Origin: Amyelois transitella
Lineage: Eukaryota > Arthropoda > Insecta > Lepidoptera > Pyralidae
Length of the DNA stretch: 64,000 nucleotides
NCBI RefSeq assembly: GCF_032362555.1
Contig: NC_083516.1
Span: 3,931,001 to 3,995,000 of the forward strand
Direction of reading: 5' to 3'
Made by a program: the position numbers and the translations under genes
Shown here: one piece after another, positions 1-11,396 of the stretch
Position numbering within the stretch: the first letter of the stretch is position 1
Layout: every line of letters begins with the position of its first letter
Notes under the pieces: generated by a model
Seen by the model: the letters and a program-made list of their open reading frames with translations, nothing else
Told to the model about the DNA's origin: nothing
Database searches by the model: none

Positions 1-842
1 ACAATTATAACTGGCCAATATATGTCGGGTGTTGAATTTAAGACGATCTGCGTAACAGACTAGCGCAACGGATGCCTTAAACTAATGTTATAAATGCGAA
101 AGTATGTTTCTGTGATTCTTTTGCCATCATTTACTACAAAACCACTAAACCTGCATACACGTCAAGTAAGGAGAAAAACAAAGAATACTTTTCATAAGGG
201 CGGAGCTCCGGACGAAAGCTAGTTTTCTAAATGTATATAAAATTCTCTATTATTTTATATATTTATATAAAAATAAAATAATAGAGAATATGTAAATATG
301 TACTATGTTCAAAGGAATTTTTTAACGTGTCGATTTAATTTATGATTTAACACCATGCATGTTCCCAATATGAGTTAAGTTCTCGTCTGACCTCATCAAA
401 TTTTTAGCTTCCAGGAGTCATGAGCAGGGTATTTTTGCGATGTTTTCCTTTAGCGTACGAGCACCCGTTTTTAATCAATCAAATTTATGTACCAAAATAT
501 CCAAGAAATGTAAATGTTACATCATGTTACGTAAAATCAAATAAAATCTAAAAATTAAATCAAGTTAAAATTTTACGTAATCACTTCTCAATAACATCAT
601 TATATTATATTGGGACTTAATCTGTTTTGGCTTTGCTGCATTTGGGTAAAAAAAAATGGTAGATACTAGTAGATTTTGAGATTTTTTATATGGCCACTTT
701 ACAACAAAGTTGTCGCTGTGGTTGGTGAGGTGACTTGTCAAAATTATAAAACTCATCGTGAAACCAAAATTGTAGAATTTTTTCGCTGAACTGCGGATTT
801 TGAAATAGATTTTATTTTATTTAAATATAAAATACAACAAAC
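1..842. other. Upstream region of Rpn1; no gene seen
   Basis: No coding exon is recognisable on either strand. The stretch is AT-rich. It holds one small perfect inverted repeat (17-bp arms at 242-258 and 273-289, 14-bp spacer) that looks like a short MITE or hairpin. The last ~80 bases must contain the Rpn1 promoter and 5' UTR, since the start codon is at 843 with no upstream splice acceptor needed. No TATA box can be assigned with confidence. Confidence 0.4.
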
Positions 843-3800
843 ATGACGGTGAAAAATAAGGCAGAAGAGCCTAAAAAGGAAAAGGCTGAGCCTGTCCCTG
901 CTCCGAATGACGATTTGGTAGGCAAAATACTTATTATTGAGAATATGCGGTTACTTGGTTTTCATTTACCTATGTACTTTATCTCTTTTGTTTATTTTCA
1001 AGTCCGAAGAAGATAAACGTCTCCAAGAAGAACTGAACATGCTAGTCGAAAAGCTTGTGGTGAGTGTATTTTTATTTGTCTTACTTTTTCTATAAATAAT
1101 AAAAAAACAGCATAGTTAACCCTAACATGCCTTTGTATTTTAGGGGAATGAAAAGGATCTGTATTTCCCGGCTCTTCAAATGCTCAGCAACCTCATTAGA
1201 ACATCCACAACATCGATGACGTCAGTGCCAAAGCCTCTCAAGTTTTTGCGGGAACATTATCCTGCTCTGAAAGAAGTATATGGAAAAATCACAGATGCAA
1301 AGACCAAGAAGTTTTGTGCTGATGTCGTGTCCGTATTAGCAATGGGAGTGAGTGGATCTCAAGTAAGTACCATTGAAGACCAAAATTAAATAGAAAGATT
1401 AATTATTACATGTTCTTCTAAATTTTTTTATCTTTGTTTGAAGGATGCTGCAGAGAAGAGAGAATGTCTTAAATATTGTCTCCTCGGAACTATGTCTAAT
1501 GTTGGAGATTGGGGCCATGAATATGTCAGGTACAGTACAATTGTTATATTGATTGAACTGGTACTTCACATGGATTTAATGTACCTACATCTAATTAGCT
1601 ATAGTTACCATTAAATTGTCCTGAAAAAGGTGTATCTATAAGTGTTTATTATTTTAGACAACTGGAAGGAGAAATAGCTGAAGAGTGGAATGTTGAGAAC
1701 ATGGACACTCTGCTGCCGTTAGTAAGGGATGTTGTTGCCTTTGACATGCAGCACTCTGCTGAGATCCAAGCTTGTGATCTCCTAATGGAAATCGACCGGC
1801 TCGACCTTCTAACACAACATATGGATCAGAGCAACTATCCTCGTGTTTGCCTGTATCTTATTGGGTAAAGTTATTTATTTTTACCTAATATTTTATATAC
1901 AATCAGTCTCTTGACTTTGGTGAGATATCCTTAAGCTTTAACCCAACATATCCCATGGTGCATACTATTTTGTGCTATGCTTTTAGGTGTGCCAGTTATG
2001 TTGTAGAACCAGAGGCCACTCAGATCCTACAGGGTGTGTTGGATACATACCTACGTTTCGGAGAATATCCAAGGGCACTATTGGTTGCAATGCAGCTTCA
2101 TGACAAGGTCAAGTGTGAGGAGGTCTTCAATTCATGTAATGATCCGTAAGTTTTTTAAAATTATAATTTGGTTCACATATTCTAAGTTATCCATTCTTCA
2201 ACTTTCATAATTTGTATATTGACATAATAATGTAAAATAGCCTGTATTTCTCTGCTCAGTTAAGATATAATTCAAATTCATAATATCTACGCTTCAAAAA
2301 CGTTATCCCGATTCTTCTTGTAGGCGATGGGTTAGCAACCTGTCACTACTGGAATCTCAATTCCATCATTTAACCATACAGCTGAAAGGGGCCTTTCAAT
2401 GTTTTCAAGACTTGTTGGCCCTGTCTACCCCACGACATGACTATTTGTATGTATGTAAGTTTGTTATTAAGGGGTAATCTTTACAAATATATAAACCATT
2501 CATGAAAATTGGATTAAAAAGGAACAATAAAAGTGAAAATTCCATTATAAAGGTACAATATATGTATGGTGATAAATAAGAAGCAGTGTAACTTTATAAA
2601 GTACCCGAAACTGCAGAGCTTGCATGAAGAGAGTTATGAATGTGGATGAAGCAAAGGAAATATGCAGAGATCGTGGCAAGTGGAAAGAGGTAGTCTCTGC
2701 CTACCCCTCCGGGAAAGAGGCATGATTTTATGTATGTATGTATGTAACTTTATTGCAAGTGTCAGTAAATCATGGCTGTACATTTCAGATTACTAAAGAA
2801 GCAGCTTTGCTACATGCTCGCGCGTCAGTACGTGCCGCTAGACATGGACGACGAAGACCTGCGTACCATTCTCCTCAATGCACACATCAATGATCATTAC
2901 TTAAGCCTTGCTAGAGAGGTATGTTCTGCATTTTATTGATATAGCTGAAGTTTTCTTGATATCAATTAATATCTAGCGAAATTTTACAGGAGAGCAGATT
3001 TTTTTTGAGATACTTGTGTACCTGTACTGTTTTTTTGAGATTTTTGAGATACTTACCTATAATTTTAGATCAACCAACAGCTGCTTGAAATTTTATTTTC
3101 TAATGAGTTATAACAGATTTTTTTTAATGGTAAAATATGCGCATTTTTATTTATGATAAATTTAATGGCATAAAAACAGATTATTAAAAAAAAAAGAGTA
3201 TAATTTTCTATGTACCTACTTGAAAAAAGAAGTTGAAGATTTCATAAATTGTTTCAGCTCGACATAATGGAGCCAAAAACTCCCGAAGAAGTCTATAAGA
3301 CTTGGTTGGAGTCTGCCGGTTCAGCACTCAGGCCGTCACTACTGGCAGACCACCCAGTGGACTCTGCGCGCCAAAATCTCTCCGCAACGTTCGTCAACGC
3401 TTTCGTGAATGCTGGCTTTGGCCGTGACAAGCTTGTCACCACTGAAGATGGGAATAAGTGGATGTACAAGAATAAAGATCATGGTATGACTTTGTTTCAT
3501 ACTTCATACATACACTTCTTTATGTATGGCACGCGCGACGTCGTTTCTATCGCGCTTAAAACTATCGCTGGTTCGCTTTTTTTATGATGTGAAAAAGGAC
3601 AGCGATAGTTTATCGCCCGACAAAAATCATTACATTATCATGACTTCTTTAAAATATTTTTAGAATGTTTTCTTTTTCATACAGTAGTTGATCATGATGA
3701 ATTTCTCTCCCAGGTATGTTATCCGCGGCTGCCTCCCTAGGCATGATCCACTTATGGGATGTAGATGGTGGTCTCACACCCATCGACAAGTACTTGTACA

Positions 3801-6800
3801 CAGCCGATGAACACATCAAGGCGGGAGCGTTGTTGGCGTTGGGGCTGGTCAATTGCGGCGTACGCAACGAGTGCGATCCGGCGCTAGCGTTGTTGTCAGA
3901 TTATGTGCTACATTCTAGCACCAATCTTAGGATTGGCAGCGTTTTAGGTGAGTTCTCCTTATATATAATGTGTTGATCTTTGGCCAAAATATAACACCCA
4001 CATTTGTATTTTTAATATGAATTACTTAATTATTTTCAATTGTTTTGTTCTTCTCAACAACAGTGTGAAATGACTAGAAATTTTTTCTTCTTGCTGCATA
4101 ACACATTGGATAATTAAATTACAAATTTACTAACAACTAGTAAGTCGCGTCGGGAATTCTAAGAAGGCGTAGTCAAGCGGTGATCGTTAAATCTTTGCTG
4201 ACCCTGAGCCTTGAAGTTGTAATCAGGATCACGAAAATTTTCAAAAAGTCACTGTAATAAATAGTTTTCTAGACGTCGTCAACAGCCTGCGGCATGTCAG
4301 ACTTACCCAATATAGGTTTATGGTCAAAACACGAACATTGGGTTCTTCTCCAGAGAGGTGTAACTGGTATCTACGCCAGAAGAAAAAAAAATGGACTGTG
4401 AGCCTTGTGACATTAATTATCGGTCATCAGGTCTCGGCATCGCGTACGCGGGCACGCATCGAGAGGACGTGCTGTCCCACCTCCTGCCGGTGTTGAGCGA
4501 CACGAGCGCCACGCCCGAGATCTACGCGCTGGCCGCCATCTCCTGCGGCCTCATCGCCGTCGGCTCCTGCAACGGAGAGGTGAGTTCTGCCATGTTACCA
4601 GCTCTCACATAGAGAAGGTTTCTCACTATTGAGGTTGTCATTGTTGATCTGTTTATTGTAAAAAAAATTGATAATAATTTTTATGTTTTTGTTGATTAGG
4701 TAACGTGCGCTATCATTCAACGCCTCATAGATGACAACAAGGATTTGCACTCTTCTACCTATGCTAGATTCTTGCATTTGGGATTGGGCCTGTGTTTCTT
4801 GGGTAAGGAATTGTTGTGAGGTTAACAGTCCCCCTAATATATTCTTGTTTTCTTTGATTGCAGTAACAATAAGTTTCTATGCACCTCTTTATCAATTAGA
4901 TTATGAGCATCTGCCATCAATTATAGATACTTCAACTGAATACAAAGAAAACTGACGTATATTGTCACCAATGTGTCAGCCACGGACATATGCTTTTGAT
5001 AAAAAGGAACACAAACATTGTTTTTGCTTGTGTCATTTTAATGATTTTTTCAAGTTCAGAAATCATTTTCAATCGCATTCTTTTTCCTCAGGCTGTAAGG
5101 AGCGCACGGAAGCCACCATGGCGGCCTTGGAAGTGTTGCCAGAGCCGCAGCAGTCTCTGTGCCAGACCACACTGTCCATGTGCGCGTACGCAGGCACCGG
5201 TGACGTGCTCGTCGTGCAACAGATGCTGCACATTTGCTCCAAGCACTATGAGACTGATGTAGGTGGATTGTCTCCATGTGATATGTATTATTTCTAAATT
5301 CAAATTCAAATTTGCTGATACTCTGCACCTTTAGACTCGAATAATAAACATGGGATTCTTCTTTTAGGCGATAGGCTAACCGCCTGTTAGGATTTAAATC
5401 TCAATGCTATCACTAAGCCTACAGATTAAAATGGCGTTTTTTTCAAGACTGTTTACCCTAGAAGAGATAAAGACACGATTATGAAACCAGCTGATGTGAA
5501 TACTCTGATTTCAGAACGAACAATCCTCAGCTGAGGACACCGCTTTCAAGAAGCAAGACAAGAAAGAAGCCAAAGAAGGCTCCAGCAGCTCCACTGCAGC
5601 GAGCTCTTCCAAGGATGATAAGAGCAAAGGTAGCACCAGTGAATGTTCACTATCTTTCATATGTCTCATCATGACTCTTCATCTGAACTGAATAGATACA
5701 AGATATGAATGGCTTACCAGAGTTCGTGAACCATCCTCTTATACTATAGTTTTATTTGATCTTTGATTAGGTACTACTAACACCAGCAATAGTTTCTACC
5801 AAGTGAAATAACTTTCTACAACCAGAACTTTCGGCTGTGCTTCTACTGGGCAGTCAATTCTTTTATGTGATTAACTCAGTCTTCTCCAAAAGATCTTTAT
5901 GGGTAGGAAGTCATATATCGTGTGTTGACTTACCTTTACCTTTTAAAGTCATCAGACCACCTTGTAAGATTCTCCTACAATGTATCTGTCTATTCGTGGT
6001 CGCAATTCTGAAACCTACATAAAAAATTGGACGTTTATTATTTTTTTCTATAGGCAAATCATCAAAGGACGGCAAGAGCAAGGAGAAGGACAAGGAAAAG
6101 GAGGCCAACAAGGAATTATCATCGGTGCAGGCCGTGGCCACTCTCGGAGTCGCCGTTATCGCCTTCGCCGAGGAGACCGGCGCGGAAATGTGCACTCGCA
6201 TCTTTGGACAGCTCGTGAGTTACCATAGACTATATATATTACCTCATTTGTGTCTATCATTTGAGTTCTTTTATCTCAAAGACTTCCAACAAATAGTTGT
6301 CGTTGGTGCAAGCCATGGTCACTTCCATAGTCGCTGTCATCTCCTTCGTTGAAGAGACCGGCGCTGAAATGTGCACTCGCTTAAAGATGCGAGTGTTAAA
6401 AGTAACAGCTCGTTTGTTACCATAGACTATAGATATTGGCTCATTTGTATCTTTGAACTGAGGACTACTAGCTCAAGACTTTAGAGTCTCTGAATGGTCA
6501 GACAGAAGAAGATATAATATTTAATGATTAATAAATACCTTCAGCTAAGGCTAGAAAAAAGATGACTTTTAAATACTCAATGTATTGTTTTCTTATGTGG
6601 TTAATGAAAAAAAAATCCAAATGTGTTCCCTTTCTAGGGTCGTTACGGAGAGCCAGCCGTGCGCCGCGCAGTGCCATTGGCAATTGCTCTGTGTTCTATC
6701 TCGAACCCACAACTGGCTGTCATCGACGTTCTAAACAAGTATTCTCACGATTCCGACAATGACGTCGCTTACAACGCCATCTTCGCCATGGGATTGGTCG

Positions 6801-9800
6801 GCGCTGGAACCAACAATGCCAGGTAATGTGCAAGATAATGATTTTGTTTTTGTTATAACTGATGTAGATTTTCAATCAAACATTTTCTGAAGCTTATGTG
6901 ATGCGATGTGACAAAAAATTGTAAGAATTGGAATTTTGTGTGTTTAATCTATGACTACTGGATTTTAGTCATAGGTGGACCTGGGACCCTCGTCTGTAGA
7001 GACAATCACGGCCACAATTTATTCACCGAACGGGTTTACACTCGACGGCCTCGCGCGCCTGCCAGCGAGGCCCTTAGTATTGCAATGATAACTACTCTTA
7101 TTGATTAAAACCAACGGTCCTCTTCCCCGCAGACTGGCTACAATGCTCCGCGCGCTGGCGCTGTACCACGGCAAGTCGCCCGTGCACCTGTTCATGGTGC
7201 GCCTCGCCCAGGGCCTGTGCCACGCGGGCAAGGGCACCGTCACCCTCAGCCCCGCGCACAGCGACCGCCGCCTCATCAACCAGCCCGCGCTCGCCGGCCT
7301 GCTCGTCGTGCTCACCGCCTTCCTCGACTGCAAGAACAGTCAGTGCACCATCTGTTTGTCTAGCTTCTGCTCTCCAAGTCGCTAGTTCCCCTGTCTCCCT
7401 GAGCCCCCACACAGCGACCGCCGCCTCATCAACCAGCCCGCGCTCGCCGGCCTGCTCGTCGTGCTCACCGCCTTCCTCGACTGCAAGAACAGTCAGTGCA
7501 CCATCTGTTTGTCTAGCTTCTGCTCTCCAAGTCGCTAGTTCCCCTGTCTCCCTGAGCCCCCACACAGCGACCGCCGCCTCATCAACCAGCCCGCGCTCGC
7601 CGGCCTGCTCGTCGTGCTCACCGCCTTCCTCGACTGCAAGAACAGTCAGTGCACCATCTGTTTGTCTAGCTTCTGCTCTCCAAGTCGCTAGTTCCCCTGT
7701 CTCCCTGAGCCCCCACACAGCGACCGCCGCCTCATCAACCAGCCCGCGCTCGCCGGCCTGCTCGTCGTGCTCACCGCCTTCCTCGACTGCAAGAACAGTC
7801 AGTGCACCATCTGTTTGTCTAGCTTCTGCTCTCCAAGTCGCTAGTTCCCCTGTCTCCCTGAGCCCCCACACAGCGACCGCCGCCTCATCAACCAGCCCGC
7901 GCTCGCCGGCCTGCTCGTCGTGCTCACCGCCTTCCTCGACTGCAAGAACAGTCAGTGCACCATCTGTTTGTCTAGCTTCTGCTCTCCAAGTCGCTAGTTC
8001 CCCTGTCTCCCTGAGCCCCCACACAGCGACCGCCGCCTCATCAACCAGCCCGCGCTCGCCGGCCTGCTCGTCGTGCTCACCGCCTTCCTCGACTGCAAGA
8101 ACAGTCAGTGCACCATCTGTTTGTCTAGCTTCTGCTCTCCAAGTCGCTAGTTCCCCTGTCTCCCTGAGCCCCCACACAGCGACCGCCGCCTCATCAACCA
8201 GCCCGCGCTCGCCGGCCTGCTCGTCGTGCTCACCGCCTTCCTCGACTGCAAGAACAGTCAGTGCACCATCTGTTTGTCTAGCTTCTGCTCTCCAAGTCGC
8301 TAGTTCCCCTGTCTCCCTGAGCCCCCACACAGCGACCGCCGCCTCATCAACCAGCCCGCGCTCGCCGGCCTGCTCGTCGTGCTCACCGCCTTCCTCGACT
8401 GCAAGAACAGTCAGTGCACCATCTGTTTGTCTAGCTTCTGCTCTCCAAGTCGCTAGTTCCCCTGTCTCCCTGAGCCCCCACACAGCGACCGCCGCCTCAT
8501 CAACCAGCCCGCGCTCGCCGGCCTGCTCGTCGTGCTCACCGCCTTCCTCGACTGCAAGAACAGTCAGTGCACCATCTGTTTGTCTAGCTTCTGCTCTCCA
8601 AGTCGCTAGTTCCCCTGTCTCCCTGAGCCCCCACACAGCGACCGCCGCCTCATCAACCAGCCCGCGCTCGCCGGCCTGCTCGTCGTGCTCACCGCCTTCC
8701 TCGACTGCAAGAACAGTCAGTGCACCATCTGTTTGTCTAGCTTCTGCTCTCCAAGTCGCTAGTTCCCCTGTCTCCCTGAGCCCCCACACAGCGACCGCCG
8801 CCTCATCAACCAGCCCGCGCTCGCCGGCCTGCTCGTCGTGCTCACCGCCTTCCTCGACTGCAAGAACAGTCAGTGCACCATCTGTTTGTCTAGCTTCTGC
8901 TCTCCAAGTCGCTAGTTCCCCTGTCTCCCTGAGCCCCCACACAGCGACCGCCGCCTCATCAACCAGCCCGCGCTCGCCGGCCTGCTCGTCGTGCTCACCG
9001 CCTTCCTCGACTGCAAGAACAGTCAGTGCACCATCTGTTTGTCTAGCTTCTGCTCTCCAAGTCGCTAGTTCCCCTGTCTCCCTGAGCCCCCACACAGCGA
9101 CCGCCGCCTCATCAACCAGCCCGCGCTCGCCGGCCTGCTCGTCGTGCTCACCGCCTTCCTCGACTGCAAGAACAGTCAGTGCACCATCTGTTTGTCTAGC
9201 TTCTGCTCTCCAAGTCGCTAGTTCCCCTGTCTCCCTGAGCCCCCACACAGCGACCGCCGCCTCATCAACCAGCCCGCGCTCGCCGGCCTGCTCGTCGTGC
9301 TCACCGCCTTCCTCGACTGCAAGAACAGTCAGTGCACCATCTGTTTGTCTAGCTTCTGCTCTCCAAGTCGCTAGTTCCCCTGTCTCCCTGAGCCCCCACA
9401 CAGCGACCGCCGCCTCATCAACCAGCCCGCGCTCGCCGGCCTGCTCGTCGTGCTCACCGCCTTCCTCGACTGCAAGAACAGTCAGTGCACCATCTGTTTG
9501 TCTAGCTTCTGCTCTCCAAGTCGCTAGTTCACCTGTCTCCCTGAGCCTCCACCCAGTAACTGTATCAAAATACCATTTTCTGTCTTTTTTACTGAGGGTC
9601 AAGTCAGTCGAGGAAGCTACCTTGAGACAGCTGATACATTGTCCATCTTCATACCATTCTATCTTGTTTGTCATCAATCTGTACCCTGGGCCAGTACCCT
9701 GGGCCAAAATGATGACATACACCCGCATGCTTTATTCGGGCCTTCCTCGGGACTTTATGGCGTCTAGGCAAGATCCACTAGGCATAGGATATGAGCAACT

Positions 9801-10524
9801 AACTTAAAAACCAACAATCGCTAATAGAATCAATATGTGTTTGCGGTAATTGTCTCCTTTTTTCTTCCCTCTCTTCTCGGTTCCGTTTTAGACCTCTTTT
9901 ATGTAACGAACACTATACTTACTCATCTTTTATTTTTATTGCAGTTATTCTGGGCAAGTCCCACTACTTACTGTACGTGTTGGCGACGTCCATGCAGCCC
10001 CGCTGGCTGGTGACCCTTGACGAGAACCTGCAGCCCCTCAACGTTAGCGTGCGAGTCGGACAGGTAACCTTCATGTGAACTCCGTGATAGCCCAGAAACA
10101 TCGATGACTTTAAATAGTTTGTCGAGGCAGAAATTATAATATAGGAGGCCTTGATATTATACTTAGTATATAAAATTAATTACTCTTATACCTCACATAG
10201 GGATAAGCCAAGGCAAATCTCATTGCATTAGAGTACTCTTGAACTACCTTTACCAAACATTTGAGATAAGCAGGCAGACAGACTTAGCGGGTTATAAGAA
10301 ATCGTAAACCCATTATTTTCTTCTTCCAGGCGGTCGACGTGATCGGTAAGGCTGGTACACCGAAGACAATCGCCGGATCTCACACGCACACCACGCCGGT
10401 GCTGCTTTCCTTCGGCGAGCGCGCCGAACTCGCCACAGACGAGTACATCCCACTGTCTCCCGTCATGGAGGGCTTTGTTATCCTCAAGAAGAACGAAGAC
10501 AGCATTATGGCTTCGGTCCAGTAG
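843..10524 (+). CDS. Rpn1: 26S proteasome non-ATPase regulatory subunit 2 (Rpn1/PSMD2)
   Basis: Scaffold of the base of the 19S regulatory particle; the family binds ubiquitin, ubiquitin-like domains and Usp14/Ubp6. I splice 18 exons: 843-917, 1003-1059, 1144-1362, 1444-1529, 1658-1864, 1987-2145, 2789-2918, 3258-3483, 3714-3947, 4431-4579, 4700-4802, 5092-5258, 5515-5629, 6054-6214, 6638-6822, 7133-7338, 9945-10063, 10330-10524. All have GT-AG borders; total 2793 nt, 930 residues (human PSMD2 is about 908). Family landmarks: LDIMEPK after exon 7, the proteasome/cyclosome repeat stretch [20 protein letters not shown] in exon 9, and the C-terminal segment VRVGQAVDVIG...[18 protein letters not shown] ending EGFVILKKN. 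Exons 13-14 carry the Lys/Ser-rich acidic linker usual before the second repeat block. Intron 14 contains a decayed exon copy and intron 16 the 153-bp array; if the first donor (7339) is used the protein is unaffected. Confidence 0.97.
2305..2460 (-). repeat. Interspersed repeat family A, partial copy
   Basis: In Rpn1 intron 6. It shares with copies elsewhere the blocks GGCGATGGGTTAGCAACCTG, 'CTCAATTC', 'CAAGACTTGTTGG' and 'CTGTCTACCCC', followed by TATGTATGTA. The reference orientation is taken from the full copy at 19539. Mutated: several substitutions, and the CGCAAGGGATATAGACG core is altered. Confidence 0.75.
2615..2745 (+). repeat. Interspersed repeat family B, partial copy
   Basis: The block AGATCGTGGCAAGTGGAAAG followed by AGTCTCTGCCTACCCC, 'GGCATGAT' and TATGTATGTATG recurs at 35021-35100 in an ULK intron. 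It has the look of the 3' end of a non-LTR element or SINE ending in a TATG microsatellite. Confidence 0.55.
5352..5480 (-). repeat. Interspersed repeat family A, partial copy
   Basis: In Rpn1 intron 12. It begins GGGATTCTTCTTTTAGGCGA and continues through 'AATCTCAATGCTATCA' and 'TTTCAAGACTGTTTACCC'. More degraded than the copies at 17700 and 19539. Confidence 0.65.
6299..6449 (+). pseudogene. Decayed duplicate of Rpn1 exon 14
   Basis: Lies in the intron just after exon 14 (6054-6214). The segment from 6299 mirrors the exon from about 6118: GTGCAAGCCATGGTCACT against GTGCAGGCCGTGGCCACT, then GAGACCGGCGCTGAAATG against GAGACCGGCGCGGAAATG. It also mirrors the intron start: TTACCATAGACTATAGATAT against TTACCATAGACTATATATAT. 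The copy has an insertion-like scrambled patch after TGCACTCGC (around 6379-6410), a stop there, and the donor GTGAGT has become GTTTGT. I read it as an old tandem duplication of about 135 bp spanning the end of exon 14 and the start of its intron, no longer spliceable. Confidence 0.8.
7261..9555 (+). repeat. 153-bp tandem array, 15 copies, duplicating the end of Rpn1 exon 16 and its splice donor
   Basis: The motif GCGACCGCCGCCTCATCAAC occurs at 7261, 7414, 7567, 7720, 7873, 8026, 8179, 8332, 8485, 8638, 8791, 8944, 9097, 9250 and 9403, always 153 bp apart. Unit 1 contains the true last 78 bases of exon 16 and the donor (A|GTCAGT at 7338/7339); the other 14 units repeat both inside the intron. 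Copies look identical by eye until the last 30 bases of unit 15, which differ (TTCACC for TTCCCC, GCCTCCACCCAG for GCCCCCACACAG). Each unit also carries a pyrimidine-rich run ending CACACAG, so each copy is framed like an exon: acceptor-like, 77 nt, donor. 77 is not a multiple of three, and reading through any unit meets a TAG (7383-7385 in unit 1). Because 153 is divisible by three, one antisense frame stays open across the whole array; that frame is not a gene. Confidence 0.97.
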
Positions 10525-10579
10525 ACTACAGTTAGATGTGTAGACTTCAGAATAATGTAAGATTATAGAAGTAGTAGTA

Positions 10580-10636
10580 ATTTTAAATTTCCCTCTTCAA
10601 ACATACCTAACATGTTTGAAGAGGGAAGTTTAAAAT
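10580..10636 (+). other. 25-bp hairpin in the Rpn1 3' UTR
   Basis: Arms 10580-10604 and 10612-10636 pair through 'TTCCCTCTTCAAACAT' and 'ATGTTTGAAGAGGGAA' with a 7-nt loop and one internal mismatch. It starts 56 bases after the stop codon, so it would be transcribed in the mRNA. It may be a tiny MITE or an RNA structure. Confidence 0.6.
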
Positions 10637-10913
10637 CTTAAATATACCTTGATAATGAAAGAGCATCAATAAAAGAGCTAATGAATTTGATGTCACAAGT
10701 AATGGTTCTGACACCATTATAGTAGCATGTTTTGGTTACATCTTGGATCTCAATTCTGAGATTTAGCTTTACAACTATGCACAAAATTAAGTGCGATGTA
10801 AGACACTCATTCCTTAAGTTTCATGTACAATATTGAATTTCTATTTTCTTATATTATTCCGTTTCTATGATGTTAGACGTAACTTTATATGTGTAACTTT
10901 CCGATTTTAATGT

Positions 10914-10919
10914 AATAAA
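10914..10919 (+). terminator. Poly(A) signal AATAAA, Rpn1
   Basis: First canonical AATAAA that fits a full 3' UTR after the stop at 10524; a GT/T-rich stretch (GCATTGTTTTATTTCTCG) follows within about 25 bases. Confidence 0.6.
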
Positions 10920-10949
10920 AATATCTATTATGTATATGCATTGCATTGT

Positions 10950-11396
10950 TTTATTTCTCGTTACTATCAAGTGAAGGTTAAAAACCTACTTCAAGACTGA
11001 AGCTATGATGCAGGCTCACTTATTTCAAGAGTACTAAAGATAAGCTAATCATTATGATTCTAATTAGGAAGTGAAAGTTTATTATAAATAAGCTCACTTG
11101 ATTTTCATAAACTTTCCCTATAAAGAGCAAAAGCCTTATGAATATAAGTAGAGCATTCAATTTAAAGGTTTTCAAGTGTCCGGGATGTTCTTTTTAACAT
11201 TGTATCCCATTGTTATAATAAACAGACAGGGCAGAATACTGTTCTGTAAAAATAATAATCTGAATTCAGAATCTGTACAATAAAAGTGGGTAGTTTTGAA
11301 ACTTTCCTGGTAATAATTACGAGATATTTAAACGAGTGCAGTGCACATGTTATTATTTTTCGTTTTTAATTCCTTCCATAAATACTCGTATTTAAA
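10950..11396. other. Intergenic spacer, AT-rich
   Basis: No coding exon or recognisable repeat. It must hold the promoter of the small membrane-protein gene that starts at 11397. Some short AT inverted stretches are present but nothing I can name. Confidence 0.4.

Noticed and set aside
3649-3867. Minus-strand frame opposite Rpn1 exon 9
   Set aside because: Shadow of the conserved Rpn1 exon.
4141-4250. tRNA-like box A (GTAGTCAAGCGG) near 4170; another (TAGCCAAGCGG) near 35948
   Set aside because: No cloverleaf or acceptor stem can be drawn; most likely SINE heads, not tRNA genes.
7098-9728. Antisense open frame of 876 codons with a 51-residue repeat across the Rpn1 array
   Set aside because: It is a by-product of a 153-bp (3 x 51) tandem repeat whose antisense frame lacks stops. 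The unit is Rpn1 exon and intron sequence on the other strand, and the frame has no family resemblance.
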